DNA of 48,602 bases. It comes from Candidatus Peregrinibacteria bacterium. GTDB lineage: Bacteria; Patescibacteriota; Gracilibacteria; UBA1369; LOWO2-01-FULL-3. Under the pieces are notes generated by a model that saw nothing but the letters and a program-made list of their open reading frames with translations, was not told the origin of the DNA and made no database searches. Position 1 is the first letter of the stretch. Each line of letters begins with the position of its first letter. The translations under genes and the position numbers were made by a program. The DNA is taken from assembly GCA_030688025.1 (NCBI GenBank), contig JAUYJL010000034.1, forward strand, positions 1 through 48,602, read 5' to 3'. Shown piece by piece: positions 1 through 7,811 of the stretch.

Positions 1-266
1 AGTTTTCTAATGACATATTGTTTTAGCGAAGATTTTGAGCACAATTTCTTGAATTTTTGATTCGCTTTTGTTCTCCGTTTTTTTAGTTTTTTCTTTGCTG
101 TTTTTACTGAATATTTTCCATTTCCATCCTTGTTTCTTGCCAGTTCTTTCGAGATTGTTGATGAAGGTCTTCCCAATATTCGTGCAATCTCTTTTTGCCT
201 TAACTTAGAGCTAAATAGCTTCTCTAGAACTATCCGCTCCTTTGCGCTAAGCTGTTTGTGGGACAT
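1..266 (-). CDS. IS30-family transposase, N-terminal part (cut by window edge)
   Basis: The minus strand opens with ATG at 266 and reads without a stop to the window edge (88 codons). It begins SHKQLSAKERIVLEKL and continues through a helix-turn-helix containing RQKEIARILGRPSSTISKEL, then a Lys/Arg-rich stretch. This is the usual N-terminal DNA-binding region of IS30-family transposases, which move by a DDE mechanism; the catalytic part lies outside the window. The IS end is probably in the AT-rich 300-360 stretch, but I could not confirm a terminal repeat or target duplication. The assignment rests on the HTH and lysine-rich pattern. Confidence 0.8.
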   Translation of the reverse strand, partial: MSHKQLSAKERIVLEKLFSSKLRQKEIARILGRPSSTISKELARNKDGNGKYSVKTAKKKLKKRRTKANQKFKKLCSKSSLKQYVIRK

Positions 267-449
267 TTTTTTTGGGTTAATGATTATGATTCAGCATCAC
301 TATCATATCCCAACTAGATGTCCTCTTTTAGTTGCGATTCGAATTAGAATTCACCAACAAACAGTTTACTTTTGAAGTAGATTGTTCTATTTTGTATAAG
401 CGTTTAGAGGTGTCGGCAATCAGAAATGATTGGCCGTAAAGAACGGCGG

Positions 450-623
450 CTACCTAGGTAGAGCATCGTTCGTACCTCGAGGCGTTTTTGTTTTACAGAT
501 TAGTGAGTACAGGCTGAGCAGGTCGTTTCCCATCTCTTCTGCTTCTTCTTTTGTTATTTCTTTGCCCAACTCTTTCTTGTAGATCTCTTGGAATTCTTTG
601 ATGGATTCAGGGGAGAGATTCAT
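450..623 (-). CDS. Small conserved-type hypothetical protein (57 aa)
   Basis: The ORF starts at ATG 623 and ends at TAG 452-450. The protein begins MNLSPESIKEFQEIYKKELG and is a charged, probably helical miniprotein followed by LLSLYSLICKTK. I recall short proteins of this LSPE-x-I-x-EF-x-x-IY-K type as frequent in CPR genomes, often near mobile genes, with no known function. That is memory, not a search. The stop codon lies in the perfect palindrome CTACCTAGGTAG (450-461), so the last dozen residues are probably not conserved. Confidence 0.6.
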   Translation of the reverse strand: MNLSPESIKEFQEIYKKELGKEITKEEAEEMGNDLLSLYSLICKTKTPRGTNDALPR

Positions 624-714
624 AAAACAATAAATTCAATGTATATGCGGTAATTGTAGTATGGATGTTTATTATTGAGAATGTTAAAAAAAATGAATAA
701 ACTTTTCAAGGGTG

Positions 715-743
715 TTGAATATATGGGCAATATGTGTTATAAT
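715..743 (+). promoter_or_regulatory. Sigma70-type promoter for the 806-1630 gene pair
   Basis: TTGAAT (715-720) is followed after 17 nt by a perfect TATAAT (738-743). A TG at 735-736 adds an extended -10 element. It lies about 60 nt upstream of the preferred start at 806 and is one of the best promoter matches in the window. Confidence 0.75.
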
Positions 744-805
744 GTAGTGTTGGTATTTACATCTAAATGTTTATTATGTATAAGGAAGGAGCTAACAAAT
801 CAAAC

Positions 806-1012
806 ATGGCTACTCTTCAACTCAATATTAAAGATTATGGCAAGTATGCTCTCTTTGAAGTATCTAATGATAATAAGGCTGTAAAGCCGATATTTTCGTC
901 TTTCGATTTAGATGAAGTTGTCGAAAAGGCTAAACAATTAGAGAAGGCTGGAGAAATAACTAATCCTGCAATTGAGCAGGTTAAAGATCCCCATGTTTGT
1001 TGGAACTATTAG
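806..1012 (+). CDS. Small hypothetical protein upstream of a retropepsin-like protease
   Basis: I chose ATG 806, giving 68 aa beginning MATLQLNIKDYGKYALF. The in-frame ATG at 767 would add 13 residues, but it lies before the purine-rich AAGGAAGGAG (782-791), which can serve as a somewhat distant ribosome binding site for 806. The protein is short and charged, with a predicted helix around DLDEVVEKAKQLEKAG and the C-terminus VCWNY. No known domain is recognised. It ends 9 nt before the protease gene and shares its promoter, so the two are probably co-expressed; a partner or inhibitor role is only inference. Confidence 0.6.
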   Translation: MATLQLNIKDYGKYALFEVSNDNKAVKPIFSSFDLDEVVEKAKQLEKAGEITNPAIEQVKDPHVCWNY

Positions 1013-1021
1013 TTTTACACA

Positions 1022-1630
1022 ATGGGAGATTTAGTCAAAATTCCGTTTAAAATAGAGAATAGAGGTGGTAATGAATGTGGTTACCCTTGCTTGAACTGGT
1101 TTTACGATGGTTTGCGTTATGAGGCCATTCTGGATACTGGGGCAGATAATAATCTTTTTCCTTTCCAGTTTCTTAAGTTGTTGTCTCAGTCTGGGGTTGT
1201 TGATCTCGATGAGATTTATACTCAGAATAAATTTTTTACTTCCAGTGGGGTTGGAGGTTCTATGTCGACTACGCATCCAATCCTTCTTAAAATAGAATTA
1301 AGACTTAATTCAAGTGTATTTCTGAATTTAATGATTAATTTTTGCATACCACCTGATAAAATGGCTTATGATTGTTATATGAATGATCAGCTTAGATTGC
1401 CAAAACTTGAGAATGATTTGATGATAGTAAGAGATACGAAGTTAAAACAAAAGTTTATGGATGATTATAATAGAATAAAGAAAAATATTCAAAAATTTAA
1501 TCCTCCATTCTTGTTTGGAAAACCATTCATTTCTAAATTGGAGCATGTGAAGTTTGTTATTAACAATGAAATGGCTAATAAGGATTCTTATTTTGAATTT
1601 ATAGTGAAGGACTCTTGCATTGTGGCATAA
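1022..1630 (+). CDS. Retropepsin-like aspartic protease domain protein
   Basis: This 202-aa protein has ILDTGADNNLFP at residues 36-47. DTGA is the hallmark catalytic aspartate motif of retropepsin-like single-domain proteases, which act as homodimers. A glycine-rich flap-like segment (SSGVGGSM) and a later hydrophobic LFGKPFI, comparable to the ILGRDFL strand-helix of retropepsins, fit the fold. No signal peptide or membrane segment is seen, so it is probably cytosolic. It follows the 68-aa protein by 9 nt. The AT-rich codon use and the neighbouring R-M and transposase genes suggest acquired DNA. Its substrate is unknown; the fold is well supported, the activity inferred. Confidence 0.7.
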   Translation: MGDLVKIPFKIENRGGNECGYPCLNWFYDGLRYEAILDTGADNNLFPFQFLKLLSQSGVVDLDEIYTQNKFFTSSGVGGSMSTTHPILLKIELRLNSSVFLNLMINFCIPPDKMAYDCYMNDQLRLPKLENDLMIVRDTKLKQKFMDDYNRIKKNIQKFNPPFLFGKPFISKLEHVKFVINNEMANKDSYFEFIVKDSCIVA

Positions 1631-1634
1631 TGTC

Positions 1635-4199
1635 TTAAGCTAGAATTTCGTTCATCGCGTTATCCAAATTTGCTTCTTCGACGAAGCTACATTCTGCTGG
1701 TTTTGGCTCTTTTTTAAACATTTGGTTATCAGTCCAGCTGTTTTGAATTGGTCTTTGGTAAAGTTTTGTGAGGTTTTGTTTATAGTTTGTGTCTGTGTTT
1801 CCAAGTAGATGACCACCTTTTGTTTCGACAAGATATATCTTTTCAAATGTATCCTTGTCTTTGCCGATTGTAAGGATGAAATCTGGATAGAAGCGGTTTC
1901 TTTTCCATGCAATCAAGTAAAAGTCCTTCTTTGCCTTGTTGCGATACCACCAGAATGTCTTTCCGCTCTCTTCCATTCGCCATAAGGCTTTTTCTTCAAG
2001 GTTGTTTAAGTCTTCTCCAATAACTGGCTCGAATAGACTTTTATCGACTGTTAAGCGTTTACGGACTTCTTTTTCAAAGAATTCATCTGGTTGTAAGACA
2101 GCTAATCCAAATTTTGGTACAAACCTGATGGAATCGTTTGCAAGTTTCTTCATGAAAAGTTCTTTTGCCAATCTGTTGATTTCTCCTTCATTTTGTCCAG
2201 TTCCGCCTAGTATCTTAATCAGTTCATCCAGTAGGAATATTTGGTTTCGTTCGATCTCTTCGTCAGAGAATTGGCTTTTTAGTATTTTCAATGCGTTAGA
2301 TACTACCTCTTCAGCTACCCAAGGGTTTGGGACATGTTCTAGGATGTTTCTTACCCAGAAGCTCTTTTTTAGTTGTGTATGAATTATGCTTCGTAGTCGT
2401 TTTTCTTGGATTTCTAGGTACTCTTCCGTGTCTTCTGCAAACTCACGTGTAAAACCGATTGCAACATTCTTTTCGATTGATTCATTCTCGGGATTTATGT
2501 GTATTCCTTTTAACTTATCGAGATTGATTTGTTCGTAGTCGATTTCAGGGAATATATCTAATGCTGGATCTAGTATTCGTGTGCCATCTTTGGAGCGATT
2601 ATCTTTGACAACAAATGTTGGTAGTGCAAAGTCTTCAAGGCTCTTTGCAAAATGCTTTCTTAAGGTTTGTTTTTTTCTTTCTCCAAGTTCTGGATCTGTT
2701 TTTCCTGATAATGATGAAATGCGTTGTGCTAGGTCTCCCATGCCGTCATATTCAAATCCTGTTCGTATAGCTTTAACGAGGTCTTTTGAAGAATCTCTTA
2801 GGCAGAATACATAACTTTCATCGAGTTCTTTGATCTTTGTCTTTCTGGCATATGGTTGACGAAGTACACGTCCAACTAGTTGTGTAAGTGCTGTTTTAGA
2901 TTTTGAGCCTCCTAGAACTGTTAAAGAGTAGGCGAATGGGCAGTCCCAACCTTCTTGTAATGCTTGTTTTGTAATAATGAAACGGATAGCACATTGAGGC
3001 GAAAGAAGATCTTGTCCTTCAATATCATTTTTTGAACTTGTTTTCATGGCTATTTCATCCTCTTTTACTAAGCCAGTAGCTATGAGATGTTCTTTTACAT
3101 CGTCTGCATGTATGTTTCCTTCTTTTCTTTGGTCTTTGCCCGTGGCCTCTACCTGAATGAGGTTGATTGGTCTTATATATATTCCAGTCTTATTTTTATG
3201 TTTTTCTGCTTGTTCTTGTAGTTGATTTAAGTGGTCTATTGAATAGTTTACCAAGTTTTTCCATTCTACTGTGTCTTTCTCAATCAGGTTTAAATCTAAT
3301 TTTATCATTTCTTCTTTCTCAAGTTCTCTGCCTGCTACAGAGAAGAGAACATTAGCTTGGTCTGTTGGAGTAGCTGTTAGCTCGCATACGCATGAAGGGT
3401 TACATTCTGTTATGGCACTTAAGGCTAATTCGCTCTTTGCTTTATGTCCTTCATCAAGGATTATCAATGGTTCTAGTATTTTTACTACATTGCCGAATGA
3501 GGTTTTGATCTTTACTCCGAATAGTGAATCTTCGGAAGATTCTTTGTCTAGGTTTGTGAATTCTTTCAGTAAGGCTGATTGTTTTACTTGATCGCTTTCT
3601 AATGGGAAAAACTCGTCGAATTTGCCGTTGTCTTGAAAGAATTTTAGATCGTCTTTCTTTATTTTATCTCTTGAAAATGATTGTAGCATCATTACCAATA
3701 TGACGAGGTTTTCTTCGATGTCGTTTGGACTAAAGCGCTCTTGTTTTGTTATTATTTTGACTCTGTTGTCAGAGATTGCATCTAGTTTTTCGCGATATGG
3801 ATGAGCTCGGTCTTTTAGTGCTGATAATGTCTGTGAATAGATTTGTTCGCTTGGAACAACCCAAAGCACAAAACCTGTCTTGGATTGCTTGATGTATTCC
3901 AAATAATGCTCAATTGCATATGTCGCTAGTAGTGTTTTTCCTCCTCCTGTTGGAATCTTTAGGCAAAAGTTTGGGCATGGCTTGCCGTGTCCTGTTCGCT
4001 TTGATTTATAATCGTGGTTTTTATCACTTTCTGGGAATAGTGTGTGCCAAGTTTTCTCTGCGAAATTGATTTCATTTTGCCATTCTTGTAATACCTCTTT
4101 TGGTATCTTTTTAACTTTTTCCTGTTCTTCCTCTAATACTTGGAAGTAGCGATCCATGGCATTCTTTGCGTTTGCCTGATATTCTTTGAGAATAAGCAT
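1635..4199 (-). CDS. res: Type III restriction enzyme, Res (helicase-nuclease) subunit
   Basis: The 854-aa protein carries a superfamily 2 helicase core. Walker A PTGGGKT is at residues 83-89 and Walker B/motif II DEGH at 249-252, a variant of DEAH. Later motifs include TKQALQEGWDCP and QLVGRVLRQP. The C-terminus has YPDFIL (PD at 772-773) and VETKGG (ExK at 792-794), the PD-(D/E)xK nuclease typical of type III Res. The subunit acts with Mod to translocate and cut DNA lacking the cognate methylation. The gene starts 13 nt after mod ends. It is somewhat short for the family, but all key motifs are present, so it looks intact. Confidence 0.92.
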   Translation of the reverse strand: MLILKEYQANAKNAMDRYFQVLEEEQEKVKKIPKEVLQEWQNEINFAEKTWHTLFPESDKNHDYKSKRTGHGKPCPNFCLKIPTGGGKTLLATYAIEHYLEYIKQSKTGFVLWVVPSEQIYSQTLSALKDRAHPYREKLDAISDNRVKIITKQERFSPNDIEENLVILVMMLQSFSRDKIKKDDLKFFQDNGKFDEFFPLESDQVKQSALLKEFTNLDKESSEDSLFGVKIKTSFGNVVKILEPLIILDEGHKAKSELALSAITECNPSCVCELTATPTDQANVLFSVAGRELEKEEMIKLDLNLIEKDTVEWKNLVNYSIDHLNQLQEQAEKHKNKTGIYIRPINLIQVEATGKDQRKEGNIHADDVKEHLIATGLVKEDEIAMKTSSKNDIEGQDLLSPQCAIRFIITKQALQEGWDCPFAYSLTVLGGSKSKTALTQLVGRVLRQPYARKTKIKELDESYVFCLRDSSKDLVKAIRTGFEYDGMGDLAQRISSLSGKTDPELGERKKQTLRKHFAKSLEDFALPTFVVKDNRSKDGTRILDPALDIFPEIDYEQINLDKLKGIHINPENESIEKNVAIGFTREFAEDTEEYLEIQEKRLRSIIHTQLKKSFWVRNILEHVPNPWVAEEVVSNALKILKSQFSDEEIERNQIFLLDELIKILGGTGQNEGEINRLAKELFMKKLANDSIRFVPKFGLAVLQPDEFFEKEVRKRLTVDKSLFEPVIGEDLNNLEEKALWRMEESGKTFWWYRNKAKKDFYLIAWKRNRFYPDFILTIGKDKDTFEKIYLVETKGGHLLGNTDTNYKQNLTKLYQRPIQNSWTDNQMFKKEPKPAECSFVEEANLDNAMNEILA

Positions 4200-4211
4200 A
4201 TTTTTGTTTGT

Positions 4212-5891
4212 TTATTCAGCCATTCTGTAAATCTCGAATGGTAATTGAGCAAAGCGGATATTTAATTCTTTGAGGTTATAATCTTCCATGAAACAAGCTG
4301 GTGCGAATACAAGCTTTTGTCGAGTAGGGAATTTACTGTTAATCTTTTCTGCGAAGTCTATGTTGAGTGCCATGTCTTTTAGTTTCTTTTTGTCTGGTGC
4401 GTAAATAAGGAAAACTTCAAATGTATTTGAAGTGCCTATATGGAATGTTTTCTCGTCTATCTTCTTGGTGTTGAATTGTTCTCCTGTTGCCATAAAGAAT
4501 GCATATTTGGCCAAATCTTCATATTCTGGGAGTGACTTTCCTTCTAAAAGATTGTCTATCTCAACAGGTTCACCAAGTTCATAGTAAGAGAATGCGCCTC
4601 CTAATCCTTTTTTAAGGTCTTTGTCTTTGGCGGTTGGTATTCCTTTGATTACTTTTCTCATTCTTTCTGCTGTTATTTTGTCTGCATAGTCTTCGCATTC
4701 TACCAAGATAAACTTTCGGTTGCCTCCGTCTTTTTTGTTTAAGCTTAAAGTTGCGTGGGCGGTTGTGCCCGAACCAGCGAAAGAATCTAGGATAATCGAG
4801 TCTTTGCTTGATCCAAGTTTTACGCATTTCTCTATAAGAGCTACTGATTTTGGAAAATCAAAGATAGGTTTTCCAAAGACTTCATTCATCATTTCTTTCC
4901 CCTTTTCATTGTTTATTTCCTTTTCTAGCCATATAGCTTTTGCTTTAGTTTGTGCTAATTGTCCGTCTTTACTATAGAGGTAGTCTTTTCTAAAGACTCT
5001 CCATTTTCCTTCTTTTGTTGGCTTTGCAACCAATTTCCCTAGATTTTCTTTAGATTTATCTTTTCCCCATGTCCAGCAACCATCTTCTCCTTTTAGATTT
5101 ACTGGAAGGATTGTGATGGTAAACTCATTTGTTTTGGCTAAAGATACACTTTTAGTTAATGGGTTTGCATAGAATGGATAGTAAAGATTTGGTCTATTTT
5201 CTCTGTTAAAAACGGGATTTCTATTTCTAAGCTCTAATTCGCGAAATTTTCCGTTTGTGTCTGAGTTTCGGTATTGATCAATTTCTTTGCCTTCTTTATC
5301 TAGGAAATTGATACTATTACTTTTAAGTGCGTTTTTGCCATAACATAATATGTATTCGTGAGTTTTTGCGAAAAATTTGTCTAAAGTTCGTCCTCTTGGA
5401 TTTAATTGTGTGCAAATGTCTGCAATAAAGTTTTCTTCTCCAAAAATATCGTCCATTAGCATTCTTAAGTGGTGAGCTTCGTTATCATCAATGCTTATAA
5501 AAATTACTCCTTCCTCGTTGAGAAGCTCTCTTAATAGAGTAAGCCTTGGATACATCATGCAACACCATCTGTCGTGACGTGTTAAATTGTCTTTGGCAAC
5601 TACTTCGCCTAACCATTTTTGGATCATTGGAGATGCTACTTTGTCGTTGTAAACCCAGTTTTCATTGCCAGTGTTATAAGGAGGATCGATATAAATACAT
5701 TTAATCTTTCCTGCGTGTGTTGGTAGTAGTGCTTTTAAGGCTTTGAGGTTGTCTCCATGGATTATTAGATTGTCGTCTAAAGAAGGGGATTTGCTCAATC
5801 CTTTGTCTTTTTTGGCGACTAGGTTATGGAATTTAACTGAATGATGGTAGTTCTGAAGAAATGTTTTTCCTTTGAAGTGAATGGTTGGCAT
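4212..5891 (-). CDS. mod: Type III DNA-methyltransferase, Mod subunit (adenine-specific)
   Basis: The 559-aa protein has the N6-adenine methyltransferase motif DPPYNTG at residues 69-75 and the SAM-binding FAGSGTT at 371-377. This motif IV-before-motif I order defines beta-class enzymes, including type III Mod subunits. The stretch between them holds the target-recognition region. It methylates the recognition site and gives specificity to the complex with Res, whose gene follows directly on the same strand. The last 130 residues match the usual C-terminal extension of Mod. The start at 5891 places the long nested palindrome (5951-6073) just upstream. Confidence 0.92.
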   Translation of the reverse strand: MPTIHFKGKTFLQNYHHSVKFHNLVAKKDKGLSKSPSLDDNLIIHGDNLKALKALLPTHAGKIKCIYIDPPYNTGNENWVYNDKVASPMIQKWLGEVVAKDNLTRHDRWCCMMYPRLTLLRELLNEEGVIFISIDDNEAHHLRMLMDDIFGEENFIADICTQLNPRGRTLDKFFAKTHEYILCYGKNALKSNSINFLDKEGKEIDQYRNSDTNGKFRELELRNRNPVFNRENRPNLYYPFYANPLTKSVSLAKTNEFTITILPVNLKGEDGCWTWGKDKSKENLGKLVAKPTKEGKWRVFRKDYLYSKDGQLAQTKAKAIWLEKEINNEKGKEMMNEVFGKPIFDFPKSVALIEKCVKLGSSKDSIILDSFAGSGTTAHATLSLNKKDGGNRKFILVECEDYADKITAERMRKVIKGIPTAKDKDLKKGLGGAFSYYELGEPVEIDNLLEGKSLPEYEDLAKYAFFMATGEQFNTKKIDEKTFHIGTSNTFEVFLIYAPDKKKLKDMALNIDFAEKINSKFPTRQKLVFAPACFMEDYNLKELNIRFAQLPFEIYRMAE

Positions 5892-5950
5892 AGGGGTTTC
5901 ATTACATTTTTATGCCGAACTTTCTGAATATGCGCAAAAAGGACGGCGTG

Positions 5951-6073
5951 GTTGACCCAATCCACTTGCTCTTACGAGTAGCCCTATTGGCACGCCGCCC
6001 ACCGTTACGCCAATAGGCGTGGATGAGCGGAAACTCGTAAAAGCTTTAAGCAATTTGGATTTTTTGGGTCAAC
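5951..6073. repeat. Nested long inverted repeat, about 123 bp
   Basis: Four arm pairs are stacked in order. GTTGACCC (5951-5958) pairs with GGGTCAAC (6066-6073). AATCCA (5959-5964) pairs with TGGA at 6056-6059 and TT next to the outer arm, across a T bulge. TTGC (5966-5969) pairs with GCAA (6050-6053), and TTACGAGT (5972-5979) with ACTCGTAA (6033-6040). CCTATTGGC (5983-5991) pairs with GCCAATAGG (6009-6017). GGCGTG at 5945-5950 could alternatively pair with CACGCC at 5991-5996. It lies between divergent mod and the 6183 gene. It could be a structured RNA, a cruciform recombination site or a small non-autonomous element. The ends do not match the attC core consensus. Confidence 0.7.
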
Positions 6074-6117
6074 GGGCGAATTCTAACACGGGTTGTATAA
6101 AAGTTGAAGATTATTGT

Positions 6118-6145
6118 TTGACGAGTTTGATTGAGGTATTATAGT
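6118..6145 (+). promoter_or_regulatory. Sigma70-type promoter for the 366-aa gene
   Basis: TTGACG (6118-6123), a 16-nt spacer and TATAGT (6140-6145) lie 38 nt upstream of the ATG at 6183. The match to the consensus is good, and no other promoter-like sequence is evident between the nested repeat and the gene. Confidence 0.6.
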
Positions 6146-6182
6146 TCTGTGCTTGGTTTTATATCTAAAAATGTAATGAAAT

Positions 6183-7283
6183 ATGTTTGAAGAGCATATG
6201 TTTACTGGTGGTAGTAGAGAGCTTCTTGTTGCGTGGAAGCTGTTGCGAATCTTTGAATCTCGGCGAAAGTATTGTAATAGTTCTAAGCCTCTTATTGCTT
6301 TCATAGATTATGATTTTGTTGTAAGTGGCATTATGAATCGTCGCGATGTTGCTTTTATTCTTCAGTCATTTCTTAGCAGAGGCATTATTCATAAGTTGTG
6401 CATAGCTAAAGAAGAGTTTATGGATGGTGTTACTAGTCCTCGTTTGATTGAAAATGTTTGTTTTACCGCTGAAGAGATCGTTAAAAAAGAAGACGAAGAA
6501 TTATTTTTTGATATGATGCCTGAGTATTCAGTAATTAAAGAGTATGTTCTTTGGGAGTTTGAGGTTGAACTTGATAAGAGTAAATGCAATAAATTTATTA
6601 GTGGCTATTTTAGTAATTGGAAAGATAATATAGTGAACTTTAGCAAGAGAAATCTTTTACAATCTAGAAAACAAGTTGGTAAGCTTGTTTATAACATAAT
6701 GAAGCTTTTGGAAGACTATTCTCCGTCTAACTTACTTTTGGAATATAGCTATCGTATGTATGAAGAAATGGATTTTTTTGCTACGCTGTTTTTCCTTGAG
6801 GATATTCAAGATATTGAAATTGTTAATTTATTGCTGGATGATCAAGGTATGGTAATTAGGGTCAACGTGAAGGATAAGTTCTATAAGGATTTTCCTTATG
6901 ATCGTCAATTCCCTTTACTTGAATCTATGGTAGTTAATGGAATAGATTTGGATAAAATAACAGGGAATGAATCTTGTAAAGCAATAGCTGAAAAGATTTT
7001 TTTGAAAGCTCCAAAGTTGCTTGCTTATAAGGGTTTTGAATATGGGATAAAGGAAAACAAAATTCCTTACCATTTGCTCTATCTAGCCAGAGAGAAAAAA
7101 GGCATTGTCGATCAGTCCGAATTGAGGAAGGTTACAGGAGAAACTCAAGCAAGGATTAAGAAGGCTCTTGATAATCTTAGGAAGGGATTGAGGAAGAAGT
7201 TTGAATTTCCTGCTTCTGAAATATTCTTTGAGCCGAAAGGTGGGCTTATCCAGTTTAAGGAAGAACTCTTCGATTTTTCGTAA
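6183..7283 (+). CDS. Hypothetical protein with a possible C-terminal winged helix (366 aa)
   Basis: I do not recognise the family. The N-terminal 80 residues mix aromatic and basic residues (GGSRELLVAWKLLRIFESRR) and include IDYDFVVSGIMNRRDV, which could be the wing-helix part of a DNA-binding domain. The middle third is acidic and helical. The C-terminal segment IVDQSELRKVTGETQARIKK followed by a short basic run looks like a winged helix that reads out DNA. No membrane segment is seen. It sits between the R-M pair and the replication/recombination module on the module's strand, so an island regulator or accessory replication factor is possible. That is inference. Confidence 0.5.
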   Translation: MFEEHMFTGGSRELLVAWKLLRIFESRRKYCNSSKPLIAFIDYDFVVSGIMNRRDVAFILQSFLSRGIIHKLCIAKEEFMDGVTSPRLIENVCFTAEEIVKKEDEELFFDMMPEYSVIKEYVLWEFEVELDKSKCNKFISGYFSNWKDNIVNFSKRNLLQSRKQVGKLVYNIMKLLEDYSPSNLLLEYSYRMYEEMDFFATLFFLEDIQDIEIVNLLLDDQGMVIRVNVKDKFYKDFPYDRQFPLLESMVVNGIDLDKITGNESCKAIAEKIFLKAPKLLAYKGFEYGIKENKIPYHLLYLAREKKGIVDQSELRKVTGETQARIKKALDNLRKGLRKKFEFPASEIFFEPKGGLIQFKEELFDFS

Positions 7284-7366
7284 AAGCCAAAAAAATCCAA
7301 TTAAAGCCATAAAAAAGTACTATTAAAAGGTCTATTTAAAGCCTTCTTTTCGTTTATCCTGTTGGC

Positions 7367-7549
7367 ATGGATAAGCAAGTGTCAAACAAGGTTTCGGAAA
7401 ATGAAGTTGCCGATAAATGTTTCTCTATGGCATCGACCATGAAACTCGTCGGTCTCTTTGAATTGCTTATAGAAATAGATCGTCAACAAAAATCTAATAA
7501 ACAAAGTTATGAAACACAAAATAACGGAAATACAGATCTTGCCGATTAA
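7367..7549 (+). CDS. Small hypothetical protein, first gene of the mobile module (60 aa)
   Basis: The short acidic protein has a central hydrophobic helix (STMKLVGLFELLIEI) and a Gln/Asn-rich tail. I recognise no family. It overlaps the next ORF by 41 nt, as expected of a compact phage- or plasmid-like operon. The 80 nt upstream are very AT-rich and contain three related words with the core ATTAAAGCC/ATTAAAAGG between about 7297 and 7342, which could be iteron-like binding sites or simply an AT-rich promoter region. Function is unknown. Confidence 0.5.
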   Translation: MDKQVSNKVSENEVADKCFSMASTMKLVGLFELLIEIDRQQKSNKQSYETQNNGNTDLAD

Positions 7550-7811
7550 ACCTAGGGATGGGTTAGTCGCTTTTGCAAGTTTTGTCTTGGATGGATGTAT
7601 ATATTTAACATCTGTAGGTATATATCAGAAGCTTGATGGTAGTGGCTATCGGCTTACGTATCCTACAAAGCTGATTGGAGTGAAAAACATAAACTTTTTC
7701 CATCCAATCATTAGAGGTCTTTCAAAGGCTATCGAAGATGCTGTTTTTAGTAAGTTTAAAGATGTAATGAACAAAAATAATGATAGATACAGTGGTTCTA
7801 ACAATACCTAA
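7509..7811 (+). CDS. SpoVG-like protein
   Basis: This 100-aa protein resembles the SpoVG family in layout: an opening strand (TEIQILPIKPRDGLVAFASF), a short strand pair (YLTSVGIYQKLDGSGYRLTYP), a lysine-containing loop, then FFHPI and a C-terminal helix ending in AIEDAVFSKF, like the HPI and DAVLNEY parts of SpoVG. Family members bind DNA or RNA as small regulators, and SpoVG-like genes are common on integrative elements. It overlaps the 60-aa ORF by 41 nt and the replication gene by 32 nt, which suggests translational coupling. The match is from memory of the family pattern, without an alignment. Confidence 0.65.
   Translation: MKHKITEIQILPIKPRDGLVAFASFVLDGCIYLTSVGIYQKLDGSGYRLTYPTKLIGVKNINFFHPIIRGLSKAIEDAVFSKFKDVMNKNNDRYSGSNNT

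Noticed and set aside
5951-6073. Integron attC site
   Set aside because: The outer arms GTTGACCC/GGGTCAAC do not fit the RYYYAAC/GTTRRRY boxes, and no tyrosine integron integrase is visible in the window.
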